Origin: an uncultured Christensenella sp. | GTDB lineage: Bacteria > Bacillota > Clostridia > Christensenellales > Borkfalkiaceae | Direction: 5' to 3' | Assembly (NCBI GenBank): GCA_910586035.1 | Contig: CAJUHT010000025.1 | Span: forward strand, 1 to 19,708 | Length of the DNA: 19,708 nt | Part shown: positions 1 to 6,903 of the stretch, in pieces | How the letters are laid out: the number at the start of each line of letters is the position of its first letter | Numbering within the stretch: position 1 is the first letter of the stretch | Notes under the pieces: model-generated | What the model saw: the letters and a program-made list of their open reading frames with translations, nothing else | Database searches by the model: none | What the model was told of the DNA's origin: nothing | Program-made: the position numbers and the translations under genes

Positions 1-376
1 TCGGTTCGGACAAAAAAGGCATTTTCTTCGGCGAAGATATAACGGTAATTCCGTGTTTGCCTTGCGCTTTTGCATCGGCTATACAAGCATTTAATAAATC
101 GTTTGCATAGCCGTGTCCTTTAAACGAGCCCGATACCCAAAAGCAATTTATGTGCATATACCCGTCCGCTTCAATAGGGCACCAAGCGTTTTCGGCAGGT
201 ATGTATTCAATAAAGCATTTGCCGCGTTCAACGGATTTCAAAAATACCAAGCCGTCCTTTATTCTTTCTTTTAGCCACGCTTTCTTGCTTGCGACTTGTA
301 TGTCCTTATTGTTAGAGATGGCACAACAAATATGCTCTGTTTCTAAATTTTCAAATGTGAGTTTTATGTATTCCAT
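1..376 (-). CDS. YoaP-like GNAT N-acetyltransferase (partial, C-terminus beyond window)
   Basis: The frame opens with ATG at 376 behind a GGAG Shine-Dalgarno element about eight bases upstream and stays open to the window edge, so only the first 125 residues are seen. They start MEYIKLTFENLETEHICCAI and contain HINCFWVSGSFKGHGYANDL, the GNAT core with an acetyl-CoA-binding loop, followed by a strand ending in SSPKKMPFLSEP. This order matches the family of Bacillus YoaP, a GNAT fold followed by a small YoaP-type C-terminal domain that would lie outside the window. Cytoplasmic acetyl-CoA-dependent acyl transfer is expected; the substrate is unknown. It is separated from rubrerythrin by a hairpin terminator, so it is probably its own unit. 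Family assignment is from recalled sequence pattern only. Confidence 0.8.
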   Translation of the reverse strand, partial: MEYIKLTFENLETEHICCAISNNKDIQVASKKAWLKERIKDGLVFLKSVERGKCFIEYIPAENAWCPIEADGYMHINCFWVSGSFKGHGYANDLLNACIADAKAQGKHGITVISSPKKMPFLSEP

Positions 377-439
377 ATTTTTTGTTCTCCGTTAAATTAT
401 TGTTTATCTTAGTTTCATTTTAGAATAATCGTAATAAAT

Positions 440-467
440 AAGCAAGGACGGTTTTTCGCCCTTGCTT
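440..467 (-). terminator. Terminator hairpin downstream of rubrerythrin
   Basis: An 8-bp perfect stem (AAGCAAGG with CCTTGCTT), extendable inward by three more pairs including one G-U, closes an A-rich loop. On the minus strand it is followed by a TTATTTATTA run. It lies just past the rubrerythrin stop and before the acetyltransferase start, as expected for an intrinsic terminator. Confidence 0.6.
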
Positions 468-514
468 TAATTCCTATTAAATACACCTTTAAAAAGTCTT
501 TAATTGACTTTTAA

Positions 515-1054
515 TCAATAGTTTTCCGCGTGAATTTCAAAATAGCTCTGCGGGTGCGCGCAAACGGGGCAAACTTCTGGCGCATTCGTACCCACAACCA
601 TATGTCCGCAATTGCGACACTCCCAAACCTTTACTTGGCTCTTTTTAAACACCTCGGCGGTTTCCACGTTTTTCAATAGCGCGCGGTATCTCTCCTCGTG
701 CTGTTTTTCAATTTCGCCTACCATACGGAATTTTTCGGCAAGTTCCTTAAAGCCCTCGGCTTCGGCGGTTTTTGCAAATTCCTCGTACATATCAGTCCAC
801 TCGTAATTTTCACCGTTGGCGGCGGCGTCGAGATTCTGCGCGGTGTTTCCTATGCCCTGCAACTCCTTAAACCACATCTTCGCGTGCTCTTTTTCGTTGT
901 CGGCTGTCTTTAAAAATATGGAGGAAATCTGCTCGTACCCTTCCTTTTTTGCAACCGACGCAAAATAGGTATACTTGTTTCTCGCCTGAGATTCCCCCGC
1001 AAACGCCGCTTCCAGATTCTTTTCGGTCTGCGTTCCCTTGTATTTATTATTCAT
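515..1054 (-). CDS. rbr: Rubrerythrin
   Basis: This 179-residue protein is a typical full-length rubrerythrin, a cytoplasmic non-haem iron peroxidase that reduces hydrogen peroxide in anaerobes. The N-terminal four-helix diiron domain (about 1-135) shows ESQARNKY with ligand E21, the first ExxH at E54-H57, and the second in EIEKQHEERY (E116-H119). The C-terminal rubredoxin-like domain carries an iron-binding Cys4 site: C146 and C149 in ECRNCG, C162 and C165 in CPVC. The start is ATG at 1054 with AGGAG a few bases upstream. A strong promoter sits about 110 bases upstream and a terminator follows, so it is probably monocistronic. Oxidative-stress control (PerR-like) is usual for the family, but no clear PerR box was recognised here. 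Confidence 0.97.
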   Translation of the reverse strand: MNNKYKGTQTEKNLEAAFAGESQARNKYTYFASVAKKEGYEQISSIFLKTADNEKEHAKMWFKELQGIGNTAQNLDAAANGENYEWTDMYEEFAKTAEAEGFKELAEKFRMVGEIEKQHEERYRALLKNVETAEVFKKSQVKVWECRNCGHMVVGTNAPEVCPVCAHPQSYFEIHAENY

Positions 1055-1162
1055 AACGTTCTCCTTACATTTTAATTTTGTTTGATTTGAAATGATTTTA
1101 AACGGAAAACGCGTTCAACCCGCGCTTACTGTAAAAAATTCCCAAACCGTTCCGCTGAAAAC

Positions 1163-1191
1163 ATATTAACACAACAAAATAACTTTTACAA
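1163..1191 (-). promoter_or_regulatory. Sigma-A-type promoter for rubrerythrin
   Basis: On the minus strand, a -35 TTGTAA (1186-1191) and a -10 TAATAT (1163-1168) are separated by exactly 17 bases. The predicted transcription start is near 1156, giving a leader of about 100 bases before the rubrerythrin ATG. Confidence 0.65.
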
Positions 1192-1215
1192 TAGTTTCCG
1201 CATTTTAAATTAAAA

Positions 1216-1233
1216 ATATAGCCGCGGCTATAT
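1216..1233. repeat. Perfect 18-bp palindrome upstream of rubrerythrin promoter
   Basis: ATATAGCCGCGGCTATAT is its own reverse complement. It lies between the end of the DUF3788 gene and the rubrerythrin -35 box, which begins 25 bases away. On the minus strand it is followed by TTTTTAATTT, so it could act as a weak terminator (7-bp stem, CGCG loop) for the DUF3788 gene, or be a protein-binding site. Confidence 0.6.
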
Positions 1234-1312
1234 CCCGCTACGGTTATATCACGCTTTAATACGGAAAATTCAAAGCCCTTATATGCCTTAATTTTATTTC
1301 AAATTTCTCGGC

Positions 1313-1726
1313 TTATTTTCTGTTAGGCTTTCTTTTTATTTTCAGCAGTTTTATAAAGTCGTCGAACAAAGACGCGTCCGACGGCTCGAACATTACCCAC
1401 TTCCCGTCGTAAAAAGTTTGGGCGCCGTCGTAAACGCTCTGCACTTCCTTCGTAAAATTATTTCTTTCGTTCTCAAATTTCAAGCGTTCGTCTTTTCCCA
1501 GGACAACCATAAACCCCAAACGATTTTCTCTTGCATACAGCGCGCACAGAGTTTTACCTCCGCGGCGGTATTTGTATTCGTACGTCCAGTCTTTACCGCC
1601 CTTATTCCATAAACGCTCCGTATCGTACTCTTTTTCAATCAAGTCGCACAATTTTTGCCATATTTCATATAATTGCACACCCAATAATTGCGAAAGTTGT
1701 TCCGCGCTTGGAATATTTACAAGCAT
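1313..1726 (-). CDS. DUF3788 family protein
   Basis: This is a small cytoplasmic protein of 137 residues. The family-typical pattern is an N-terminal helical part, a central KDWTYEYKYRRGGKTLCALY strand pair, a VVLG turn, then YDGKWVMFEP and a C-terminal LLKIKRKPNRK. I recognise this as DUF3788, whose members are widespread in Clostridia and have no established function; a YdhG/DUF1801-like fold is only a guess. An ATG at 1741 is in frame, but an ideal GGAGG (1735-1739) lies inside those first codons, eight bases before the ATG at 1726, so translation almost certainly starts at 1726. An extended -10 promoter lies immediately upstream, leaving a very short leader. Confidence 0.82.
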   Translation of the reverse strand: MLVNIPSAEQLSQLLGVQLYEIWQKLCDLIEKEYDTERLWNKGGKDWTYEYKYRRGGKTLCALYARENRLGFMVVLGKDERLKFENERNNFTKEVQSVYDGAQTFYDGKWVMFEPSDASLFDDFIKLLKIKRKPNRK

Positions 1727-1734
1727 AATTCCCG

Positions 1735-1739
1735 CCTCC
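1735..1739 (-). promoter_or_regulatory. Ribosome-binding site deciding the DUF3788 start
   Basis: GGAGG on the minus strand sits eight bases before the ATG at 1726 and overlaps codons of the longer possible reading from 1741. It argues for the shorter protein. Confidence 0.8.
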
Positions 1740-1754
1740 ATAATATTTTAAATA

Positions 1755-1763
1755 ATTATAACA
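1755..1763 (-). promoter_or_regulatory. Extended -10 promoter for the DUF3788 gene
   Basis: The minus strand reads TGTTATAAT, a consensus TATAAT preceded by the TG extension. No good -35 is seen at 17 bases. Transcription would start near 1748, only about 22 bases before the chosen ATG, which again argues against initiation at 1741. Confidence 0.55.
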
Positions 1764-1877
1764 TAGCAGGTAAAAAAATAAAAGCTTTTTGCGCCGCTCC
1801 CTTACGGCGTAATTGCTTAGGCTTTGTACAATTTTAAATTTACTAACCGCTCAATTTATCTTAAAAAACTGATTAAC

Positions 1878-1914
1878 AAAACAACCATAGTCAAAAATAA
1901 CTACGGTTGTTTTT
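1878..1914 (-). terminator. Terminator of the tRNA operon
   Basis: On the minus strand AAAACAACCGTAGT pairs with ACTATGGTTGTTTT over 14 bp (one G-U pair) around the loop TATTTTTG, and the 3' arm ends in TTTT. The hairpin begins directly after the CCA of tRNA-Glu, so RNase trimming of only a base or so would be needed there. Confidence 0.85.
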
Positions 1915-1988
1915 GGTGACCCGTGCGGGAATCGAACCCACGATACCACCGTGAAAGGGTGATGTCTTAACCTCTTGACCAACGGGCC
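1914..1988 (-). tRNA. tRNA-Glu (anticodon TTC)
   Basis: Read on the minus strand, this is a 75-base cloverleaf starting GGCCCGTTGGTCAAGAGGTT, the usual start of bacterial tRNA-Glu. The anticodon loop is CTTTCAC with anticodon TTC. The T-arm is GTGGG-TTCGATT-CCCGC, the acceptor stem pairs fully (one G-U), and CCA is encoded. It is the last gene of the fMet-Met-Glu operon. Confidence 0.96.
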
Positions 1989-2036
1989 TTATTAAATTGT
2001 ATGTATAAAAATCTGTTTTACAGAAATTATCGGTAT

Positions 2037-2114
2037 TGGTAGCGACGGGTGGATTCGAACCGCCGACCTGCCGGGTATGAACCGGCCGCTATAGACCAAC
2101 TAAGCTACGTCGCC
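2037..2114 (-). tRNA. Elongator tRNA-Met (anticodon CAT)
   Basis: On the minus strand, a 78-base cloverleaf has acceptor GGCGACG pairing with CGTCGCT (G1-U72, as in other Bacillota elongator Met tRNAs) and an anticodon arm GCCGG-TTCATAC-CCGGC. CCA is encoded. The paired first base and the loop TTCATAC fit elongator Met better than initiator or the Ile2 type, whose loop is usually CTCATAA. The T-stem GGCGG/CCACC contains one C-A mismatch at 51-63. It lies between tRNA-fMet and tRNA-Glu. Confidence 0.92.
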
Positions 2115-2121
2115 AAAAATG

Positions 2122-2236
<115 letters not shown>

Positions 2237-2246
2237 AAGCTTTATT

Positions 2247-2275
2247 ATTCTATTAGATAACCCCATCTTTGTCAA
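2247..2275 (-). promoter_or_regulatory. Strong promoter of the fMet-Met-Glu tRNA operon
   Basis: On the minus strand, a consensus -35 TTGACA (2270-2275) is followed after exactly 17 bases by the -10 TAGAAT (2247-2252). Transcription should start near 2240, about 25 bases before tRNA-fMet and just before the inverted-repeat arm. Confidence 0.85.
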
Positions 2276-2329
2276 CCGTTTTTAAGCCGTTTTGTTAAAT
2301 TACTTTTAAATTTATTTAACTTTTGCCTT

Positions 2330-4069
2330 TCAGCTTGCCTTAACTATTTCGTCCACGTAAATTTTAAGCGAGTTTGCAATGTTGTACATATGGTCGCCTA
2401 TGCGTTCGAGATTGACGGCAAGCTGTAAAAAGACGGCTCCCGCTTCGGGCGAGCATCTGCCCTCGTCCGTGCGGCGTATGTGCGACTGCTGCATTGTCTT
2501 GCACATTGCGTCGGTCGCCTCCTCCTCTTCTTCAATCTTGCGCATAAAACTCAGGTCGTGATTTGAAAAAGCCAGCTCCACGTTTTTATAAAGCTCGGTA
2601 ATGTGCTTATCCATTATGCTTATCTCTTCGAGCGCGTGCGACGAAAAGCTTGCGTTTAGCCCAATCAACCTTTCGGCATACTCGGTAATATTTTCGGCGT
2701 AGTCGCCTATCCTCTCCATATCCGAAGTTACGTGATAGAAAGAAGAAACCTTTTTTTCGTCCGTTTCGGAAATTTCCTGAAAGGACAGCTTAATCAAGAA
2801 CTGCGTTATGTACTTATTGAGGGCGTTGATTTTATCCTCGGTTTCGGCAAACTGCTCCTTGCCTTCCATATTTCCCGAAACAAGCATATCCATAGCGCGC
2901 TTGTAGTTTGTAAAAGCCAGATTGCCCATCGTTACGATTTCTTTGCGAACCTGCCCCACGGCAATCGCGGGAGTTTTCAAAAGGCGCTCGTCAAGAATTT
3001 CAAACGTCGACTTTTGAACGCTTTCCGTCTTCTTTTCGGGCACGATAAGGCAGGCGAGCTTTACAAGCCACTTGACAAACGGAAGCAACAACAACGTGGT
3101 TACCAGATTGAAAAACATATGGAATATTGCAATCTGCCATTCGGTATCGGGTACGATTTTATCGAGGAATACCGCAATATATTTGCCCGCGAACGCCACG
3201 GGAAACAAAAATATTATACAGCCCGAAACGTTGAATAAAAGGTGAACCATTGCCGCGCGCTTGGCGTTTACCGTTGCGCCCATAGAGGAGAGCACCGAGG
3301 TGAAACAGGTGCCTACGTTTGCGCCCAAAATTATGCACATTGCCATTTGCAGCGATATAAGACTTACTCCCGATGCGGGGTCGGGCGTGGCGAGGGCGAT
3401 AACTATCGCGGTAAGCGCCGCCGACGACTGCATCATTGCGGTGAGCGCCGCGCCGAGAAGAAACAGTACTATAACTTCCCAGGTCAGGGTCTGCTTGCCA
3501 AGACCTATCGCAATAAACACGTTTTGCACCGCCGAGCTTATGTCGCCGTTGGCAAGCATAGAGTTTACCGCGCCGGACATAATGTTAAACCCTAAGAATA
3601 TAAGTCCTACGCCCTCTAAAATATTGCCTATGCGCTTAACTTTATCCTTTTTGCATACGAGAGTTATTACAAACCCGATAAAAGCAATTAAAGCGAAGAT
3701 TGCGGTAACGGAGAAATAGGAATTGCCCGCCGACGAAAGCGCCATAATAAACGCCGAAATGGTTGTGCCTATATTTGCGCCCATTATTACGGAAGCCGCC
3801 TGCGTAAGCGTCATAAGCCCTACGTTTACGAAGCCTACAATCATAACGGTTGTAGCCGAAGAGCTGTTTACAAGCGCCGTTACCACCGCGCCCGTGCCTA
3901 TGCCCGTAAAGCGGTTTTTTGCGGCTTTGCCCATAAGCTTACGGATATTTTTACCCGCCGCCCTTTCGAGGTTGGAACCCATCATTTCCATTCCCAACAT
4001 AAACACGACTATTCCGCCGAGAATTAGCAGCATACTGTTTATAATCAGCAACACACCTTCGATTGGCAT
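2330..4069 (-). CDS. Na/Pi cotransporter family protein with C-terminal PhoU-like domain
   Basis: This 579-residue membrane protein has two inverted-topology halves in the first 340 residues. Each carries a QSSA-type motif (VNSSSATT at 67-74, QSSAALT at 214-220) followed by a GAN-IGT motif (GANIGTT at 97, GANVGTC at 249), the hallmark of the SLC34/NptA-type sodium-phosphate symporters. Residues from about 355 form a helical cytoplasmic PhoU-like domain with the two metal-binding signatures ERIGDYAEN (452) and ERIGDHMYN (555). It probably moves phosphate with sodium, perhaps as an exporter or overflow route, gated by the PhoU-like part; direction is not shown by sequence. The start ATG at 4069 has GGAG upstream and a strong promoter divergent from trmL. 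No strong terminator is seen before the tRNA promoter downstream. Confidence 0.93.
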   Translation of the reverse strand: MPIEGVLLIINSMLLILGGIVVFMLGMEMMGSNLERAAGKNIRKLMGKAAKNRFTGIGTGAVVTALVNSSSATTVMIVGFVNVGLMTLTQAASVIMGANIGTTISAFIMALSSAGNSYFSVTAIFALIAFIGFVITLVCKKDKVKRIGNILEGVGLIFLGFNIMSGAVNSMLANGDISSAVQNVFIAIGLGKQTLTWEVIVLFLLGAALTAMMQSSAALTAIVIALATPDPASGVSLISLQMAMCIILGANVGTCFTSVLSSMGATVNAKRAAMVHLLFNVSGCIIFLFPVAFAGKYIAVFLDKIVPDTEWQIAIFHMFFNLVTTLLLLPFVKWLVKLACLIVPEKKTESVQKSTFEILDERLLKTPAIAVGQVRKEIVTMGNLAFTNYKRAMDMLVSGNMEGKEQFAETEDKINALNKYITQFLIKLSFQEISETDEKKVSSFYHVTSDMERIGDYAENITEYAERLIGLNASFSSHALEEISIMDKHITELYKNVELAFSNHDLSFMRKIEEEEEATDAMCKTMQQSHIRRTDEGRCSPEAGAVFLQLAVNLERIGDHMYNIANSLKIYVDEIVKAS

Positions 4070-4117
4070 AATTTTCTCCGAAATTCAACTTGCGGCAACA
4101 AAAACGCCGCTACTATA

Positions 4118-4147
4118 ATTGTATCAACCGCACGCGCATTTTGTCAA
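4118..4147 (-). promoter_or_regulatory. Promoter of the Na/Pi cotransporter gene
   Basis: The minus strand has a consensus TTGACA (4142-4147) and TACAAT (4118-4123) separated by 18 bases, placing the start of transcription near 4111, about 40 bases before the gene. Confidence 0.75.
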
Positions 4148-4194
4148 ATAAAAAACGTTTATAGCAAAATTCTGTTCGAATACGCAAAAGATAT

Positions 4195-4222
4195 TTGCAA
4201 GCGCGCTTATTTGTGATATAAT
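4195..4222 (+). promoter_or_regulatory. Promoter of trmL
   Basis: TTGCAA (4195-4200), a 16-base spacer and a consensus TATAAT (4217-4222) place the transcription start near 4229, only about 14 bases before the trmL ATG at 4243 and just ahead of its GGAG site. Confidence 0.7.
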
Positions 4223-4242
4223 TACGGCGTTTGGAGAAAAAT

Positions 4243-4734
4243 ATGTTTAACGTAGTTTTGGTAGAGCCCGAAATACCGCAGAACACAGGCAACATTGTGC
4301 GCACCTGCGCCGCAACAGGTTGCAGACTGCACCTTGTAAAGCCGCTGGGTTTCGAAGTAAGCGACAAGTATTTAAAGCGCGCGGGGCTCGATTACTGGCA
4401 GTACGCCGACGTGGTTTATTGGGAAAGTTTAAGCGATTTTATGGCGGCAAACGCAAACGGACGTCTTTGGTTTTTTACCACCAAGGGCAGGCAACGCCAC
4501 TGCGACGCCAATTTTAAGGATGGCGACTTTCTCATATTCGGCAAAGAAACCAAGGGACTGCCCGAAGAACTTTTAAAGGAACACCCCGACGGTTGCCTGC
4601 GCATACCTATGCTCGGCGATTTGCGTTCGCTCAACCTCTCCAATTCGGTTGCAATAGCCGTATACGAAGGGCTCAGGCAAGCGGACTTTAAAAATTTTAA
4701 TACGCAGGGGCAGTTGCACTTTCTTAAATGGTAA
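4243..4734 (+). CDS. trmL: tRNA (cytidine/uridine-34 2'-O)-methyltransferase TrmL
   Basis: The 163-residue SPOUT-class enzyme uses S-adenosylmethionine to methylate the ribose of nucleotide 34 in the wobble position of certain leucine tRNAs. The three knot motifs are all present: NTGNIVRTC (14-22), IFGKETKGLP (98-107) and IPMLGDLRSLNLSNSVAIAV (121-140). Length is normal for the family, without an extra RNA-binding domain. A TTG at 4231 is in frame, but GGAG at 4233-4236 would overlap it and lies ideally placed for the ATG at 4243, so that start is used. The short leader and a hairpin overlapping the stop codon suggest a single-gene unit. It is divergent from the phosphate transporter with no evident functional tie. 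Confidence 0.95.
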   Translation: MFNVVLVEPEIPQNTGNIVRTCAATGCRLHLVKPLGFEVSDKYLKRAGLDYWQYADVVYWESLSDFMAANANGRLWFFTTKGRQRHCDANFKDGDFLIFGKETKGLPEELLKEHPDGCLRIPMLGDLRSLNLSNSVAIAVYEGLRQADFKNFNTQGQLHFLKW

Positions 4735-4765
4735 CGCCGCGCTTCAATTGACCGTAGGCGGTTAC
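4731..4765 (+). terminator. Possible terminator after trmL
   Basis: GTAACGCC, overlapping the trmL stop, can pair with GGCGGTTAC (one bulged G) across an 18-base loop. It is followed by a T-rich run TTTACTTTACTTTTT. The long loop makes it weaker than the other terminators in the window. Confidence 0.4.
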
Positions 4766-4773
4766 GCATTTAC

Positions 4774-4802
4774 TTTACTTTTTGCCTGACATATTATATA
4801 AT
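4774..4802 (+). promoter_or_regulatory. Putative promoter of the rdgB operon, possibly leaderless
   Basis: TTTACT (4774-4779), 17 bases and a consensus TATAAT (4797-4802). The expected transcription start at +7 from the -10 box falls on 4809, the A of the rdgB ATG. Confidence 0.5.
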
Positions 4803-4808
4803 GACGCT

Positions 4809-5390
4809 ATGAATATGAAAAAATTACCCGAAAGCATTGTTGTAGCCAGCGGCAACAGGCACAAAATAGAAGAAATAAAAGCCATATTCAAGGGCGTAAA
4901 GCTTGTAAGTATGTCAGAAGCGGGCTTTACGGGCGATATCGATGAAAACGGCAAAACGTTTAAAGAGAACGCATATATTAAGGCGAAAGCCGTGTACGAC
5001 GCGGTTAAACTGCCCGTATTGGCAGACGATTCTGGTCTGTGCGTAGACGCGCTTGACGGCGCGCCCGGCGTATACTCCGCCCGCTTTTCGGGCGGAACGT
5101 CCGCCGATAACCGCGCGCTCCTGTTGCAACGTCTGGAAGGCATACCCAACCGCCGCGCGCGCTTTACGTGCGCCGTCTGCTATATATCCGGGGACGGCAA
5201 GGCAATCTTCGGGGAGGGTTGCACAGAGGGGCGCATATTATTCGAAGAAATAGGCGAAAAGGGCTTTGGCTACGACAGCCTTTTTTACTCCGCCGACCTC
5301 GAAAAGTCGTTTGGCGAAGCCACGGAAGCCGAAAAGAACTCCGTTTCCCACCGCTACCGCGCGCTGTGCGATTTGAGGGGCAAACTTTGA
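4809..5390 (+). CDS. rdgB: RdgB/HAM1-type dITP/XTP pyrophosphatase
   Basis: The 193-residue enzyme hydrolyses non-canonical purine nucleotides (dITP, ITP, XTP) to the monophosphate and pyrophosphate, keeping them out of DNA and RNA. Visible family motifs are ASGNRHKIEEI (13-23), the metal and base site LADDSGLCVDAL (71-82), GVYSARF, GFGYDSLF (152-159) and SHRYRAL near the end. Length is typical. A TTG at 4782 is in frame but has no Shine-Dalgarno and would lie upstream of the predicted transcription start. The ATG at 4809 also lacks a ribosome-binding site but coincides with the expected mRNA 5' end; ATG at 4815 is the alternative. Its stop overlaps the TTG start of the next gene, and the pair resembles Bacillus rdgB(ysnA)-ysnB. 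Confidence 0.95.
   Translation: MNMKKLPESIVVASGNRHKIEEIKAIFKGVKLVSMSEAGFTGDIDENGKTFKENAYIKAKAVYDAVKLPVLADDSGLCVDALDGAPGVYSARFSGGTSADNRALLLQRLEGIPNRRARFTCAVCYISGDGKAIFGEGCTEGRILFEEIGEKGFGYDSLFYSADLEKSFGEATEAEKNSVSHRYRALCDLRGKL
5375..5380 (+). promoter_or_regulatory. Ribosome-binding site for the TTG-started phosphoesterase
   Basis: GAGGGG, six bases before the TTG at 5387, lies inside the last codons of rdgB and fixes the start of the downstream gene. Confidence 0.8.
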
Positions 5391-5860
5391 AGACGGTTAC
5401 GGTAGTTTCCGACACTCACGGCAATATATCCGCGCTTGAAAAGCTGAACGGCGTTTTTGCCGAGTGCGATTATATAATACATCTCGGCGACACCTCTTCG
5501 GACGGACAAGCCGTAAGGCGCAACTTTCCGGATAAGACTTATATTTTAAACGGCAATTGCGACCTTTGCAAGTCGGGCGAGGACGAGCTGGTTTTAGATA
5601 TCGAAAACGTTAAACTTTTCGCCTGCCACGGCGACAGGTACGGCGTTAAATACGGCTACGACCGCATAGCTTACAAAGCCGCGCAGGAGGGTTGCTCCGT
5701 AGCGTTGTTCGGGCATACCCACGCCCCTACCGAGGAAATAAGGGGCGGAGTAACGCTTTTCAACCCCGGCACGCTTAAACGCTACGCGCCGCATACGTAT
5801 CTGTATTTGGTTATCAACGGCGAAAAAGCCGTGGGCAAAATCTGCCCGCTTAAAGACTGA
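5387..5860 (+). CDS. YsnB/YfcE-like metallophosphoesterase
   Basis: This is a 157-residue calcineurin-type phosphodiesterase/phosphatase. All expected metal ligands are present: D9 and H11 (SDTHGN), D35 (HLGD), N58 (NGNCD), H81 (CHGD), and H110 with H112 (FGHTHAP), followed by the NPGT turn. Length fits the small MJ0936/YfcE/YsnB class, which hydrolyses phosphodiesters in vitro; the natural substrate is unknown. The frame is open much further upstream, but that would lie inside rdgB. The TTG at 5387 overlaps the rdgB stop (TTGA) and has GAGGGG six bases upstream, and the first residues MKTVTVVSDTHG are the normal start of the family. The tight overlap indicates translational coupling to rdgB, as in Bacillus. 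Confidence 0.93.
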   Translation: MKTVTVVSDTHGNISALEKLNGVFAECDYIIHLGDTSSDGQAVRRNFPDKTYILNGNCDLCKSGEDELVLDIENVKLFACHGDRYGVKYGYDRIAYKAAQEGCSVALFGHTHAPTEEIRGGVTLFNPGTLKRYAPHTYLYLVINGEKAVGKICPLKD

Positions 5861-5877
5861 CTCTGCGGGAGGAGAAT

Positions 5878-6843
5878 ATGGAATTCAAACATACCTTTCA
5901 CGTATTTGTAGACAACTTTTCAACCACGTACAAACTGCTCGTTTACAGACTTATAGTAATGGCTGTAACCGTAGGGCTGAGTTGCGCGGTTGTAATACCC
6001 ACGCTCAACAACATTCTGGGCACGGCGCAGTTCGAGGAACTGAGTAAAACCTTTTCCGAACTGTGGGCGGACATAATTGCGCTTAACACGGACACACTGC
6101 ACGAAAAACTGCAAGCCGTATTGGACGCAATGCGGCAGTTTAAGGGCGTGCTTTCGGAAAAATCGTCGCTGGTGGCTGTCGCAGGCGTTTGCCTCTCCCT
6201 CGTTTACCTTATAGACAGATTTTTTGTGGGCATAGGCAACTACGTTACGGGCGCGCTTTTAAACGACAGAATGGTTATGCACGCGAAGTCGTCGTTTACG
6301 TTTACTCTTTTCAAGAATATCAAAGCCGCGCTTTTGTACAGTGTGATATACGCGCCGATAGCCTTTGCATACGACGTTTTGTGCCTTGTGATAATGTGGG
6401 CTATAATCTCCGTGGGGTTAAAATCCGTTTCTATCGCGCTTATAAAAATATTTTTAATAGCCGTGCTCTTTATAGTATTTTCGGCGATAAAGTTTACCTT
6501 TACAACCGATTGGCTGCCCGCGCTCATACACTCCAAAAAGAACAACCGCAGTGCAATGGCTTACACGTTTTCCCGAAAGGGCAAGCGCACGGGAAGCGTA
6601 TTTTCCAACGCGCTGGTTATGAAACTCATTTTCATAGCAATAAATGTTGCGGCGCTTTTGTTCACTTTCGGCGCGGGAATACTTCTCACTCTGCCCGCAA
6701 CCTACCTTATGCAGATTTCCTACAATTTCGTAAACTATTTCGACGCGAACAAACTTAAATATTTTGTAGACGAATACACGGTTATAGGTCCTAAAAAGGA
6801 AAAACCACTTACGAGAGAGGAGTTTTTCAAAGGCGACGACTGA
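5878..6843 (+). CDS. Integral membrane protein of unknown function
   Basis: The 321-residue protein starts at ATG 5878 behind a strong GGAGGAG, 17 bases after the phosphoesterase stop, so it is probably the third gene of the rdgB operon. I do not recognise the family. Hydrophobic segments are visible near residues 20-45, 97-117, 148-180, 183-205 and 245-283, giving about six membrane spans. A mostly helical soluble stretch (about 50-95) lies between the first two. The C-terminus is cytoplasmic-looking and charged (KKEKPLTREEFFKGDD). No transport motif or catalytic signature is seen. The arrangement of paired long hydrophobic stretches recalls YIP1/DUF-type membrane proteins, but this is only an impression. 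A terminator follows immediately. Confidence 0.85.
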   Translation: MEFKHTFHVFVDNFSTTYKLLVYRLIVMAVTVGLSCAVVIPTLNNILGTAQFEELSKTFSELWADIIALNTDTLHEKLQAVLDAMRQFKGVLSEKSSLVAVAGVCLSLVYLIDRFFVGIGNYVTGALLNDRMVMHAKSSFTFTLFKNIKAALLYSVIYAPIAFAYDVLCLVIMWAIISVGLKSVSIALIKIFLIAVLFIVFSAIKFTFTTDWLPALIHSKKNNRSAMAYTFSRKGKRTGSVFSNALVMKLIFIAINVAALLFTFGAGILLTLPATYLMQISYNFVNYFDANKLKYFVDEYTVIGPKKEKPLTREEFFKGDD

Positions 6844-6872
6844 AAAATATTCAATCTGTGAATAAATTTTGC

Positions 6873-6903
6873 ATTCCCCCCTTTACAAAGGGGGAATTTT
6901 TTT
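6873..6903 (+). terminator. Terminator of the rdgB operon
   Basis: ATTCCCCC and GGGGGAAT form a C/G-rich stem around CTTTACAA, followed by TTTTTTT. It closes the rdgB-phosphoesterase-membrane protein unit. Its loop also carries the -35 box of the next promoter. Confidence 0.88.

Noticed and set aside
2037..2114. CAT-anticodon tRNA as tRNA-Ile2 (lysidine type)
   Set aside because: The loop TTCATAC and acceptor pattern match elongator Met; Ile2 tRNAs usually have CTCATAA.
3242..4118. Several plus-strand open frames opposite the Na/Pi cotransporter
   Set aside because: They lie fully within a recognised gene on the other strand, lack start signals and have low-complexity content expected from antisense reading.
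5168..5386. N-terminal extension of the metallophosphoesterase
   Set aside because: The extra 73 codons overlap rdgB in another frame and are Arg-rich shadow sequence; the TTG at 5387 with GAGGGG fits the family start.
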